Shown piece after piece: positions 1 through 7,293 of a stretch of DNA of 15,421 nucleotides. The translations under genes were made by a program, and so were the position numbers. The notes beneath the pieces are model-generated. The model did no database searches. It worked only from the letters and a program-made list of their open reading frames with translations, and was not told the DNA's origin. Position 1 is the first letter of the stretch. The number at the start of each line of letters is the position of its first letter. The stretch is from JBAZOJ01 sp041648755 (GTDB lineage: Bacteria; Planctomycetota; B143-G9): positions 1-15,421 of the forward strand of contig JBAZOJ010000063.1 in the NCBI GenBank assembly GCA_041648755.1. The letters run 5' to 3'.

Positions 1-86
1 TGTACGCTTGTAGACTGTACTTTCCATATACCGCATCCGGATCGAGGCACTGGCCTTTTCTTTTCCCAAGGCTTGGGCTCGACTAC

Positions 87-1325
87 ATGGTAACTCCGTC
101 GGTGCCCATCGCCAGCCTGTCATCGCTCCACACCCTCAAGAGCATCAGCGGAGTTTTCATCACCGATGAGGATGTTCCGCAATTGGCGAAATTGCCGTTG
201 CTGGAACAACTGGACTTCATGACGAACGACAACACCGACTTCTCCGCGCTCAAAGAATGCCGGAAGCTGTGGAAGCTGAAAGCCGAATCCAGAGGCAAGT
301 TGAACGTGGGATCACTGTCAGCAGTTGCGTCGCTGACTCATCTTTCCCTGTCTTCCCTTTCGAGGGAAATCCCCGGCAATGAGGAAAAGGAGCTGGAATA
401 CCGCGATTTGGCGAAGTTGAAAGGTCTGAAGTGCCTGTATCTGGCCATAAGAAGGCTGAGCGCGGTCGATCTTCAGGGCTCGCGTGAGTCGCTGGTGGCG
501 TTGCAGATCGAGTGGTCCGATGTGGATGACTTGACAGCATTGGGCGACATGAAAGCCTTGCGATATCTGCTTATCAACGGGTGCGAGCATCTTAATGCAT
601 CCGGGATTAGACTGTCTCCTATCTTGCGTTCTCTCTTTTTCGTCAACTTGAACATGCTGGAGAGTTTGTCCTTTCTGAATGGTGCAGAGAGCCTCGTGTC
701 CTGTGAATTATCGAACTGCCCTGGGATGTCCGCGCTGCCGAAGCTCGCTATGCCGCTGGTGAACCTGAAGGTCCTTAATATCGGGGGTTGCGGGCTACTG
801 CCGGACACTTCAGGGCTTGCCTCGATGCCTGCACTTGAGTCGCTGATGTTCGGATTCCAAGGCAAGGAGATTACCGGATTCGATTCGCTGAAGTCTCTCA
901 TGAGCGTGTCTATTGGGTCGACTACGCTGGAGCGTATTCCAACCGCTTCGCCCGAAGCCCCAATTGTCAAAGCGCACCTGAGTTGTGGCAAAAGCCTGAC
1001 CTCGATCGACGGGATCTCGACATGGCGGAGCCTCTGCAGCCTGGAAATTGACTTGGGCGGGAAGGTCCTCGACATCTCTCCTCTGGCGTCATTGACCTCG
1101 TTGCAGTATTTGGAGCTGACTGGAGGCGAGAGTGTTAAGGACATCACCCCGCTGACAAAGATGGCGTGGCTCAAGACTCTTGACCTCACGCGAAGTGCGG
1201 TTGGTAGTCCCGGGAACACCGATCTCCTGAAGAAAGCCCTGCCGGGATGCCAGGTCTTCGGGAAAGTGGAGCAAAAGGATGCGGATGAGGATGAGGAAGT
1301 CCCTGCCGAAGAGGAGTTGGAGTAA
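87..1325 (+). CDS. Leucine-rich-repeat protein, 5' end uncertain
   Basis: The protein is a chain of degenerate LRR units of about 20-24 residues. The clearest are near residues 140-166 (DVDDLTALGDMKALRYLLI), 195-235 and 325-370 (DISPLASL..LQYLELTGG, then DITPLTKM..LKTLDLT). It then has the usual bacterial LRR capping phrase LLKKALPGCQVF and a very acidic tail from about 397 (DADEDEEVPAEEELE). LRR solenoids bind proteins; no catalytic domain is visible, so only a binding or scaffold role can be inferred. The ATG at 87 has no Shine-Dalgarno sequence, LRR sequence begins within about ten residues, and the frame stays open upstream to position 3. The gene may therefore start outside the window, although the upstream residues do not look like LRR. 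No signal peptide is seen from residue 1. It converges on the ABC ATPase gene, with 175 nt between the stops and no clear terminator. Confidence 0.8.
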   Translation: MVTPSVPIASLSSLHTLKSISGVFITDEDVPQLAKLPLLEQLDFMTNDNTDFSALKECRKLWKLKAESRGKLNVGSLSAVASLTHLSLSSLSREIPGNEEKELEYRDLAKLKGLKCLYLAIRRLSAVDLQGSRESLVALQIEWSDVDDLTALGDMKALRYLLINGCEHLNASGIRLSPILRSLFFVNLNMLESLSFLNGAESLVSCELSNCPGMSALPKLAMPLVNLKVLNIGGCGLLPDTSGLASMPALESLMFGFQGKEITGFDSLKSLMSVSIGSTTLERIPTASPEAPIVKAHLSCGKSLTSIDGISTWRSLCSLEIDLGGKVLDISPLASLTSLQYLELTGGESVKDITPLTKMAWLKTLDLTRSAVGSPGNTDLLKKALPGCQVFGKVEQKDADEDEEVPAEEELE

Positions 1326-1500
1326 CGGAAAGTCGCAAGTCTCTCAGGCTGTGGATGAATAGAGTAGCTTTGGCGCCGCTGCCTTGTGCGACGGCGATGC
1401 GTCGAAGCTCACAAACCTCCTCGCAAGAGCGCCGTCGAGGCACAGCAGGCACAACCAGCAGTCAGTCTCGCAGAGGATGGAGGCAGGTCGGAACAGCGCA

Positions 1501-2247
1501 CTACAGGCCGACGGCGACAAGTGCCCGCGGATCGGACAGGTCGAAGGCTGCCGACACCGTTTCCCGATTGATTGCCTCGGATACCGGCCCCTTTGCCACA
1601 ACTCCGTTCTTCCCCAGCAGGATCGCGCTTTCACCGTAGATGCGCGCAAGCGCGATATCGTGCGCCGCGATCAGCACGGTCCTTCCCTCCTGCGCGATGG
1701 TCTGAAGCAGCGAGTACGCGACCGCTGCGCCACCTATGTCGAGGTGCGCACCGGGCTCGTCGAGCAGCAGCACGGGCGAATCGTTGACCAGTGCACGCGC
1801 CAGCGCTACCCGCGCGTATTCGCCGCCGGAAAGCGTCAGGGGATTCCGGTCGGCCAGTTCGGACGCGCCCGCCCTGGCAAGCGCCTTCGCCGCAGCCCAT
1901 TCATCGGCAACCGAATCGAAGAACAGCGCGCCGGATACCGTTGCCCGCCCCATCAAAACACACTCCATAACCGAGAACGACTCCGGTAGCACCGGGAATT
2001 GCGGAAGCCAGGAGATCGCGCGGGCGCGCTCGCGATTAGACATGGATGCAATCACCTTGCCGTCGATTTCGACCGATCCGCGGGCCGGTAGGAGCAGCCC
2101 CGCGCACAGCCGCAGGAGCGTTGACTTTCCGCAGCCGTTGGGGCCAAGCAGCATCGTGAGCCCGCCGGGGGCGATATCCAGGTCCAATCCCCGCAACAAG
2201 GGATGACGGCCCCAGGCAAAGTCCAGCGAGCGGACGCGGATGCTCAC
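1501..2247 (-). CDS. ABC importer ATP-binding protein (FecE/BtuD type)
   Basis: This is the nucleotide-binding subunit of the importer encoded with the two genes upstream; it would power uptake from the cytoplasmic face. All ATPase motifs are intact in 248 aa: Walker A GPNGCGKST (residues 35-43), Q-loop Gln83, signature LSGGE (139-143), Walker B LLLDEP (160-165), a D-loop GAHLD, and the switch His196 in AAHD. The length is normal for the FecE/BtuD/FhuC family. The ATG overlaps the permease stop in an ATGA arrangement, so the two are probably translationally coupled at equal dose. It is the last gene of the recG run. Substrate cannot be read from the ATPase; a corrinoid or ferric chelate is likely from the binding protein. 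Confidence 0.95.
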   Translation of the reverse strand: MSIRVRSLDFAWGRHPLLRGLDLDIAPGGLTMLLGPNGCGKSTLLRLCAGLLLPARGSVEIDGKVIASMSNRERARAISWLPQFPVLPESFSVMECVLMGRATVSGALFFDSVADEWAAAKALARAGASELADRNPLTLSGGEYARVALARALVNDSPVLLLDEPGAHLDIGGAAVAYSLLQTIAQEGRTVLIAAHDIALARIYGESAILLGKNGVVAKGPVSEAINRETVSAAFDLSDPRALVAVGL

Positions 2248-3269
2248 CGCTCGCCTCCCTTCGACCGGGAGATCAATATGAACACGAGCGCAGGCGCTCC
2301 GACCACCGCCGTGATGACGCCTACCGGCAACTCGCTTGGGCGCATGATGCTCCGCGCAACGGCGTCCGCGATAACCAGCGCCGCCCCGCCAAGCAGGGCA
2401 GAGGCGGGCAGCAGAAGGCGCATGTCTCCGCCAAAGAGCCGACGGGCCGCGTGCGGGATCAGCAGCCCGACAAAACCGACCATTCCGGCCAGGGCTACTG
2501 CCCCGGCAGTGGCAATCGCGCAGGCAAACAGCGACAGGCGCTGCAATTTCTCCACCTCAACGCCCATCGAGCGGGCCTCGTCGGGACGCAGCAGCAGGGC
2601 GTTCATCCTCCTCGACAGCAGCATAAGGATCACCAGAACGAGCAGCGTCAGCCCCCCCACCGGCAACAGGTCGCCCGGGCCATAGGGTATGACGGAGAGA
2701 GAACCGAGCATCCATCGGAAGTAGGTCATCAGTTCGTTCTGGTTGAACATCGCCGTGGCAGCAACAATTGCGGCTCCGCAAAACGCGTTGATCATCACGC
2801 CAAGCAGGATCAGTCCCTCGAGCCCCAGTCGTGGAAACCGTGCCTGGACGGCGAGGATCAGCGCTACCGCACCAACGGCAAAGACCGCGGCGGGCAGAGC
2901 AAACAGGCTCATGGAAGCCGAAGCCGTGCTGCCTGCGATGAGCCCGGCCAGGATCGCACCGAGCCCCGCGCTTCCGGAGATTCCCAGCACGTAGGGGTCG
3001 GCAAGCGGGTTGCGCAACACCGTCTGGGACACGGCGCCCGCAAGCGAAAGTGCGCCGCCTGCGATGAGCGCGGCGAATCCGCGAGCCAGCCGCGAAAACA
3101 CGATCGCGCGGTCAGCATCCGAGCCTTCGCCCAGCAGGGCATTCCAGACCCGCGCGACGGAAATGTCAGCCGCGCCGATGAACAGGCAGGCGGCCATTGA
3201 CACGACGGCCGCGGCCGCGAGAAGAGCAATGATAACCGTGAACCGGGAGGGGGTTATTCGTTGGCCCAT
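2244..3269 (-). CDS. FecCD-family ABC importer permease (BtuC-like)
   Basis: This is the membrane channel subunit, which normally works as a dimer with two ATPases and takes substrate from the binding protein of the next gene upstream. At 341 aa it has the expected length and many hydrophobic helices. Family phrases are clear: NPLADPYVLGISGSAGLGA in the first third, GFVGLLIPHAARRLFGGD in the last third (the loop that contacts the ATPase), and ELPVGVITAVVGAPALVFIL close to the C-terminus. It starts inside the binding-protein gene (16-nt overlap) and ends in the ATPase start (4-nt overlap), typical of a coupled transport operon. No separate promoter is evident. The family carries vitamin B12, heme and ferric siderophores; the permease does not discriminate among them. 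Confidence 0.95.
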   Translation of the reverse strand: MGQRITPSRFTVIIALLAAAAVVSMAACLFIGAADISVARVWNALLGEGSDADRAIVFSRLARGFAALIAGGALSLAGAVSQTVLRNPLADPYVLGISGSAGLGAILAGLIAGSTASASMSLFALPAAVFAVGAVALILAVQARFPRLGLEGLILLGVMINAFCGAAIVAATAMFNQNELMTYFRWMLGSLSVIPYGPGDLLPVGGLTLLVLVILMLLSRRMNALLLRPDEARSMGVEVEKLQRLSLFACAIATAGAVALAGMVGFVGLLIPHAARRLFGGDMRLLLPASALLGGAALVIADAVARSIMRPSELPVGVITAVVGAPALVFILISRSKGGER

Positions 3270-4132
3270 TTTGTCCGGGCGGCGAGATCATCGCACAGTT
3301 TCAAGAGCGCAGGAGCCAGCCGCGGCCCCGGGCGCGAGAATTCGTCAGTAGGAAGCTCGAATACCTCGGCCTTGGTCAGGCCGAAGTTCTTGGCATAGTA
3401 TCCGCCCGGCCCGCCGGAAGTGTCAAATATCACGTCAGGCGGTGTCGCGCGCAACACTTCGCCGCTGTACTCGCGCCAGCCGTCCCAATCGGCTACATTC
3501 TTCAGGCCCATCCGGGTCATAATGTCGTCGTATAGTGTCTTTTTGCCTGCAGGATAAAGGGGCTCGCGCGCGATAATCCACAGTGCCGTGCGGTCAGTTA
3601 AGCCGGGAGACAATGCGGTGAGCTTCTTCGCCGCGCCGTCGAGGTCGGCCGCAAGGGCAAGGGCCTCCTTCTTCCTGCCGAGGAGGTCACCTAACTGAAG
3701 AAAGGCCCCTCGAAGGTCGGCGATGCTCGCGTCTGACACCGCCACAAGCTGTATCCCGGCCTTGGCCAGCGCCTGCGCGGTCTCGATGCGGTTCCCGCTG
3801 CTTCGCGTCGCGATCACATAGTTCGGCCCCAGGGCGATGATCCGCTCGATGGACGGGGAAATCATTGTTCCGATCTTGGCCTTCGTCTTTGCCTCGACCG
3901 GGTAGTCGCAGAAGTCGGTGTCGCCCACGATGTTCTCGCCCGCTCCGAGCGCAAAGAGTATCTCCGTGATGGATGGCGCAAGCGATATCACCCGAAGGTT
4001 AGAGGGGGGTAACGAGGGGCCAAGAGGGGGAGAGGAGGGGGAGAGTGTGGCTGCACCACGCGAGAGCAAATAGAATGCCCCGATTGCGGCCGCGAGCAAA
4101 ACAACCAGAAGAAGGGAGTAAGTAGATCGCAT
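3254..4132 (-). CDS. Periplasmic/membrane-anchored substrate-binding protein (BtuF-like)
   Basis: This is the substrate receptor of the importer. After an N-terminal hydrophobic segment (residues 7-23) and a Pro/Ser linker (about 30-45), the mature domain starts with RVISLAPSITEILFALGAG (47-65), the hallmark opening of class III (TroA/BtuF-type) binding proteins. DTDFCDYP follows and RPGPRLAPALLKL lies near the end. The BtuF-like phrases favour a corrinoid such as cobalamin, but heme or siderophore is possible. No lipobox cysteine is seen, so it is either secreted free or kept by an uncleaved anchor. It begins 10 nt after the DUF58 stop and overlaps the permease start. No cobalamin riboswitch sits in front, because the gene is internal to the operon. 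The linker codons carry a G-rich tract on the template strand (4004-4041). Confidence 0.9.
   Translation of the reverse strand: MRSTYSLLLVVLLAAAIGAFYLLSRGAATLSPSSPPLGPSLPPSNLRVISLAPSITEILFALGAGENIVGDTDFCDYPVEAKTKAKIGTMISPSIERIIALGPNYVIATRSSGNRIETAQALAKAGIQLVAVSDASIADLRGAFLQLGDLLGRKKEALALAADLDGAAKKLTALSPGLTDRTALWIIAREPLYPAGKKTLYDDIMTRMGLKNVADWDGWREYSGEVLRATPPDVIFDTSGGPGGYYAKNFGLTKAEVFELPTDEFSRPGPRLAPALLKLCDDLAARTKWANE
4004..4041 (+). repeat. Four evenly spaced G-runs (possible G-quadruplex)
   Basis: Runs of 6, 4, 5 and 5 guanines start at 4004, 4016, 4026 and 4037, each separated by exactly 6 nt (TAACGA, CCAAGA, AGAGGA). This fits the common quadruplex rule of four G-runs with loops of 1-7 nt. 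It lies on the plus strand, the template strand of the binding-protein gene, and on the protein side it encodes the Pro/Ser linker after the signal segment. It could be a simple low-complexity linker or a structure that affects transcription of the transporter genes. Confidence 0.6.
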
Positions 4133-4142
4133 ATCTGTCCCG

Positions 4143-5003
4143 CTATCCCGTGGCGACGCGGATCACCGCGTCCTTGATGCTCTCGTCCGTTCGCGCCGGA
4201 TGCAGGGGGATACGCAATGCGGCTAATCGGGCTCGCAGGTCTTCGAATTTCGCCGCATACAACTCGCGATAGCGTTCGACCGCGGCTGGCCCCGCGTAGC
4301 CCAGAACGGTGGAGGCTGTTTCGCTGTCCTCCAACCTCACGAGCCCGCCCGCGGTGGGGGCATATTCGTCGGGGTCCATAACCTGTACTGCCGTGATATT
4401 CGATCCGCGCTCTGCGATGGGAGACAGGGGTCGGCAGAAGTCGCCGTCGTCCCAGAAATCGGAGATCAGCACCAGGTCGTGACGTCCGGGCACCACTGAC
4501 GCGGTCTTTGCGATGGAATCGGCCAGATTCGCAGTACCTGCAAATGTCAGGCCTTCCAGAAAATCGAGCAGGCGCACCACGGTGTGCTTTCCATCCAGCG
4601 GGCCAAGGGTTCCGCCTCCCGATTCCGGAAGCGTGGAGATACGCAGCCTGTCTGAGCAGCAAAGGGCGAAGTAACCGACCGAGGCTGCCAGGCGCAGCGC
4701 GAACACGCGCTTTCGCTCCGGTTCGGCCATTGAGGCGCTTGTATCGAGAACCACATGGACTGTGCCCGAAGTGGATCGGGCGAACACTTTGACAAGCAAC
4801 TCGCCACTGCGCAGGAAGGGCTTCCAGTCAATTCGGCGGAAGTCGTCGCCGGGGGTGTAAGGCCGGTAGTCAGCGAATTCCTCGTTCCCGCCGCGCAGGA
4901 TTCCCTTGCGGGCACCTGCCACCTCGCCCCCGGTGCCGCGTTTACGGGCAAGGGCAGAGGCCGTTTCGAGAAGTGCGAGGAGTTCGGCGTCAAGAAGCGC
5001 CAT
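4143..5003 (-). CDS. DUF58 / von Willebrand A-type protein
   Basis: A 286-aa DUF58 protein. The family signature EFADYRPYTPGDDFRRIDW lies at residues 42-60, followed by a vWA-like fold with the metal-site motif DTSAS (Asp87-Ser91) and a second acidic stretch ISDFWDDGDF. DUF58 proteins usually sit beside a MoxR AAA+ ATPase and are thought to help assemble or regulate protein complexes; no MoxR gene is in this window, which is odd. An ATG at 5069 would add 22 residues, but I prefer the ATG at 5003. It lies one base after the recG stop (TGAGATG), starts the conserved-looking MALLDAELL, and avoids a 65-nt overlap with recG. Translation is probably coupled to recG. Confidence 0.88.
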   Translation of the reverse strand: MALLDAELLALLETASALARKRGTGGEVAGARKGILRGGNEEFADYRPYTPGDDFRRIDWKPFLRSGELLVKVFARSTSGTVHVVLDTSASMAEPERKRVFALRLAASVGYFALCCSDRLRISTLPESGGGTLGPLDGKHTVVRLLDFLEGLTFAGTANLADSIAKTASVVPGRHDLVLISDFWDDGDFCRPLSPIAERGSNITAVQVMDPDEYAPTAGGLVRLEDSETASTVLGYAGPAAVERYRELYAAKFEDLRARLAALRIPLHPARTDESIKDAVIRVATG

Positions 5004-5004
5004 C

Positions 5005-7065
5005 TCAGCCCACCATTGCCAGGTTGACGTCGTCGTTTCCGTAACGGGCAATCTCCGTCCGAAGTTCATCGGTCGGCCGCCAGCCGGACTCGATCAGCGC
5101 GAACGCGTCGGCCCGTGCCATCTTCAGCACCTCGAAATCGCTTTCCAGCGAGCCATACTTCAGGGGAGGCGCGCCCGACTGGCGCGAACCCAGCACCTCG
5201 CCCGGCCCGCGCATCTTAAGGTCTTCTTCGGCTATCTTGAATCCGTCGGAGGTCGAGCAGAACACGTCAAGGCGCTTCCTGCCTTCCTCGCTTTTCAGGT
5301 CAGCCACGCACAGGCAGTACGAGAACCGGTCGCCCCGGCCCACCCGCCCGCGCAACTGGTGCAGCGTTGCCAGGCCGAACCGCTCCGCCCGCTCGATTAT
5401 CATTACATTCGCGTTCGGCACGTCCAGACCTACTTCGATGATGCTGGTGGCGACCAGCACATCCAACTCTCCTGCCCGAAACGCGTCCATCGTGCGTTCC
5501 CGCTCCACGGAACTCATTCGCCCGTGCGCGAGCCCCACGCGGAACTCGGCGTACGCTCCTTGCGAGAGCGACTCGTAAACCGACAGGGCGCTGCGGGTAT
5601 CTTCTTCCTCTTCTCCCGATTCCTCAATAAGCGGGCATACCACGTAAACCTGGCCGCCCTTGCGTATTTCGTCCACCGCGAATGCGTGCGCCCGGTACCC
5701 GTCCTCGATGGGAAATCGAAGTGTGCGGATGGGTTTTCGCCCGGGGGGCATTTCCTTGATTTCGCCCACTTCCAGGTCGCCAAACACGGTCATTGCGAGG
5801 GTGCGCGGGATGGGCGTCGCGGTCATTACCAGCGCGTCAACCGAGATGCCCTTTCGCCGCAGTTCCGCCCTCTGGGCGACGCCGAACCGATGTTGTTCGT
5901 CTATCACCGCGAGCCCAAGCGCGGCGAACTCAACGCCTTCCGTGACCAGCGAATGCGTGCCAACCACAAGGTCAACTTCGCCCTTGGCCAGTGCCTCTCG
6001 CACGCGGTTGCGCTCAGCAACGGGCAGGGAGCCGGTGAGCAATTCCATCCGCACGCGGGAACCTGCGAGGAACTTCGATACGGTGGCAAAGTGCTGCTGA
6101 GCAAGGATATCAGTGGGGACAAGGAGAGCAGCCTGCTGCTTGTTCGCAACAGTGAGAAGCGCCGCGTAAAGCGCCACGGCCGTCTTGCCGCAGCCGACAT
6201 CGCCCTGGAGCAGCCGGTTCATCGGCGTGGTCGAGGTCATATCCGCGACGATCTCAGCAACCGCCTTGTCCTGGTCGGCCGTGAACTTGTAAGGGAAACG
6301 CGCCCGTATGCGCTCGTCAATCAGTGGGGTCATCTTCTTTGGTGTGCGCTTGGGCAGTGATCGGATGTAGTGCCTGCGCAGTGCGGCGGCGACCTGGATG
6401 AGGAAGAACTCTTCGTACACAAATCGTCTTCTGGCGGCTTCGACCTTCGCCGTTGAACTCGGCTGATGAAGTTCCTTGATCGCATCCGCGCGGTTGGGCA
6501 GCCCGTGCTTGCCAAGCAACGTACTCGGCAGGATTTCCCTGACAAAGGACGCCCCGGTCTTGATGGCCTCCTCGGACAGTCGCAGCCAACTGGTGTCGCC
6601 GATGCCCTCGACTTCGGAGTACACCGGTGTGATCTTGCCCGCGCGCCGGGTCTCGGGGGCTACGCGCTCGATGCTGGGATGCACCATCGTGAATCCGCTG
6701 CGGTAGATGACCTTCCCACAGACGTAAATCTCGTCGCCCACCTTGAAGCTTTCGAGTCCCTGCAGCGGCTGAAACCAGATTGCCGTGACCTGGCCGCTTA
6801 CATCCGACAGGACCATTTTGTACTTCACCCGGCCGAAGCGATTTCCGCGCTGGCTTTTCAGGACTCTGCCGCAGACGATGGCATCGTCGCCCTCGTGCAG
6901 GTCGGCCATTATCACAAGTTTGGTGTAGTCGCGGTACTTGCGGGGGAAGTTGAACAGCACGTCCCTGACGGTCTTTATGCCCTTCTGAGCGAGGGCTTCG
7001 GCGCGCACCGGGCCGACGCCGCGCAGGAACTGCACATTGGAATCAAGGGGCGAGGACGACTGCAT
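5005..7065 (-). CDS. recG: ATP-dependent DNA helicase RecG
   Basis: RecG remodels stalled replication forks and branch-migrates Holliday junctions. At 686 aa it is full length. An N-terminal wedge/OB domain begins with VQFLRGVGP (11-19). The SF2 helicase core follows: Walker A GDVGCGKT (288-295), DEQH box (389-392), TATPIPRT (415-422), IIEVGLDVPNA (542-552) and LRGRVGRG (571-578). Near the end is the RecG-type phrase FKIAEEDLKMRGPGEVLGSRQSG. The ATG at 7065 is chosen because the N-terminus matches normal RecG length, although a TATAAT box lies only 8 nt upstream and leaves almost no leader. It heads a five-gene minus-strand run that includes DUF58 and an ABC importer. Confidence 0.98.
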   Translation of the reverse strand: MQSSSPLDSNVQFLRGVGPVRAEALAQKGIKTVRDVLFNFPRKYRDYTKLVIMADLHEGDDAIVCGRVLKSQRGNRFGRVKYKMVLSDVSGQVTAIWFQPLQGLESFKVGDEIYVCGKVIYRSGFTMVHPSIERVAPETRRAGKITPVYSEVEGIGDTSWLRLSEEAIKTGASFVREILPSTLLGKHGLPNRADAIKELHQPSSTAKVEAARRRFVYEEFFLIQVAAALRRHYIRSLPKRTPKKMTPLIDERIRARFPYKFTADQDKAVAEIVADMTSTTPMNRLLQGDVGCGKTAVALYAALLTVANKQQAALLVPTDILAQQHFATVSKFLAGSRVRMELLTGSLPVAERNRVREALAKGEVDLVVGTHSLVTEGVEFAALGLAVIDEQHRFGVAQRAELRRKGISVDALVMTATPIPRTLAMTVFGDLEVGEIKEMPPGRKPIRTLRFPIEDGYRAHAFAVDEIRKGGQVYVVCPLIEESGEEEEDTRSALSVYESLSQGAYAEFRVGLAHGRMSSVERERTMDAFRAGELDVLVATSIIEVGLDVPNANVMIIERAERFGLATLHQLRGRVGRGDRFSYCLCVADLKSEEGRKRLDVFCSTSDGFKIAEEDLKMRGPGEVLGSRQSGAPPLKYGSLESDFEVLKMARADAFALIESGWRPTDELRTEIARYGNDDVNLAMVG

Positions 7066-7073
7066 TCCGCCCG

Positions 7074-7101
7074 ATTATAACCCCGGCAATGTCGGTAACA
7101 A
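7074..7101 (-). promoter_or_regulatory. Predicted recG operon promoter with near-leaderless start
   Basis: On the minus strand there is a perfect -10 box TATAAT (7074-7079) and, 16 nt upstream, TTGTTA (7096-7101, 4 of 6 matches to the -35 consensus). Transcription would begin around 7066-7068, while the recG ATG is at 7065, so the leader would be about 0-3 nt. The GGGCGGA just before the ATG would then lie largely outside the mRNA. This would be the only promoter for all five genes down to 1501, as far as I can see. Confidence 0.55.
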
Positions 7102-7122
7102 GGAAAAGGGGCTCGCCGGAGG

Positions 7123-7293
7123 ATGATGACGGATCGGCGCGATGAGAACGTCCTCAAAGCAATTGCGCCCGCGTTACCCAGCTTCCACCTTGTCGCGTGC
7201 AGAGATCATCCCTGCATACTTGCGGACCGGGAATTTGGTGTTATTATTCGTATATGGGGAATTCGTTGCTCCAATGCGGAAGGAAGACCATGA
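7123..7293 (+). CDS. Possible 56-codon ORF coupled to the downstream secreted protein
   Basis: An ORF of 56 codons begins MMTDRRDENVLKAIAP, with GGAGG (7118-7122) directly in front of its first ATG; the second ATG, at 7126, would have a slightly better spacing. Its TGA at 7291-7293 overlaps the ATG at 7290 of the next gene as ATGA, the usual coupling arrangement. Third-position GC is high in the first half but not in the second, and the likely promoter of the downstream gene (7220-7247) lies inside it. I recognise no family. It may be a leader peptide or chance. Confidence 0.2.
   Translation: MMTDRRDENVLKAIAPALPSFHLVACRDHPCILADREFGVIIRIWGIRCSNAEGRP
7220..7247 (+). promoter_or_regulatory. Possible promoter for the secreted protein at 7290
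   Basis: TTGCGG (7220-7225), a 16-nt spacer and TATTAT (7242-7247). The -35 box is weak (3 of 6) and the -10 is good. The start point near 7254 leaves about 36 nt before the ATG at 7290. An in-frame ATG at 7254 coincides with the predicted start point but lacks an RBS. Confidence 0.35.

Noticed and set aside
473..1219. 248-aa minus-strand ORF inside the LRR gene
   Set aside because: The plus-strand frame carries clear LRR repeats; the minus reading has no recognisable domain.
1326..1500. Terminator or small gene between the LRR and ATPase genes
   Set aside because: Only short imperfect stems (for example CGACG/CGTCG near 1389-1404) and no T-run; the ORFs there continue into the antisense of the ATPase gene.
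2451..3200. 249-aa plus-strand ORF opposite the permease
   Set aside because: It is a shadow of the FecCD permease gene, rich in Gln/Arg/His as expected for antisense of hydrophobic codons.
5004..5069. Longer DUF58 start at 5069
   Set aside because: It would overlap recG by 65 nt; the ATG at 5003 directly follows the recG stop and fits the family start.
4906..6360. 484-aa plus-strand ORF opposite recG and DUF58
   Set aside because: It is antisense to two confidently identified genes; composition follows from the GC-rich codons of recG, and no family or RBS is seen.
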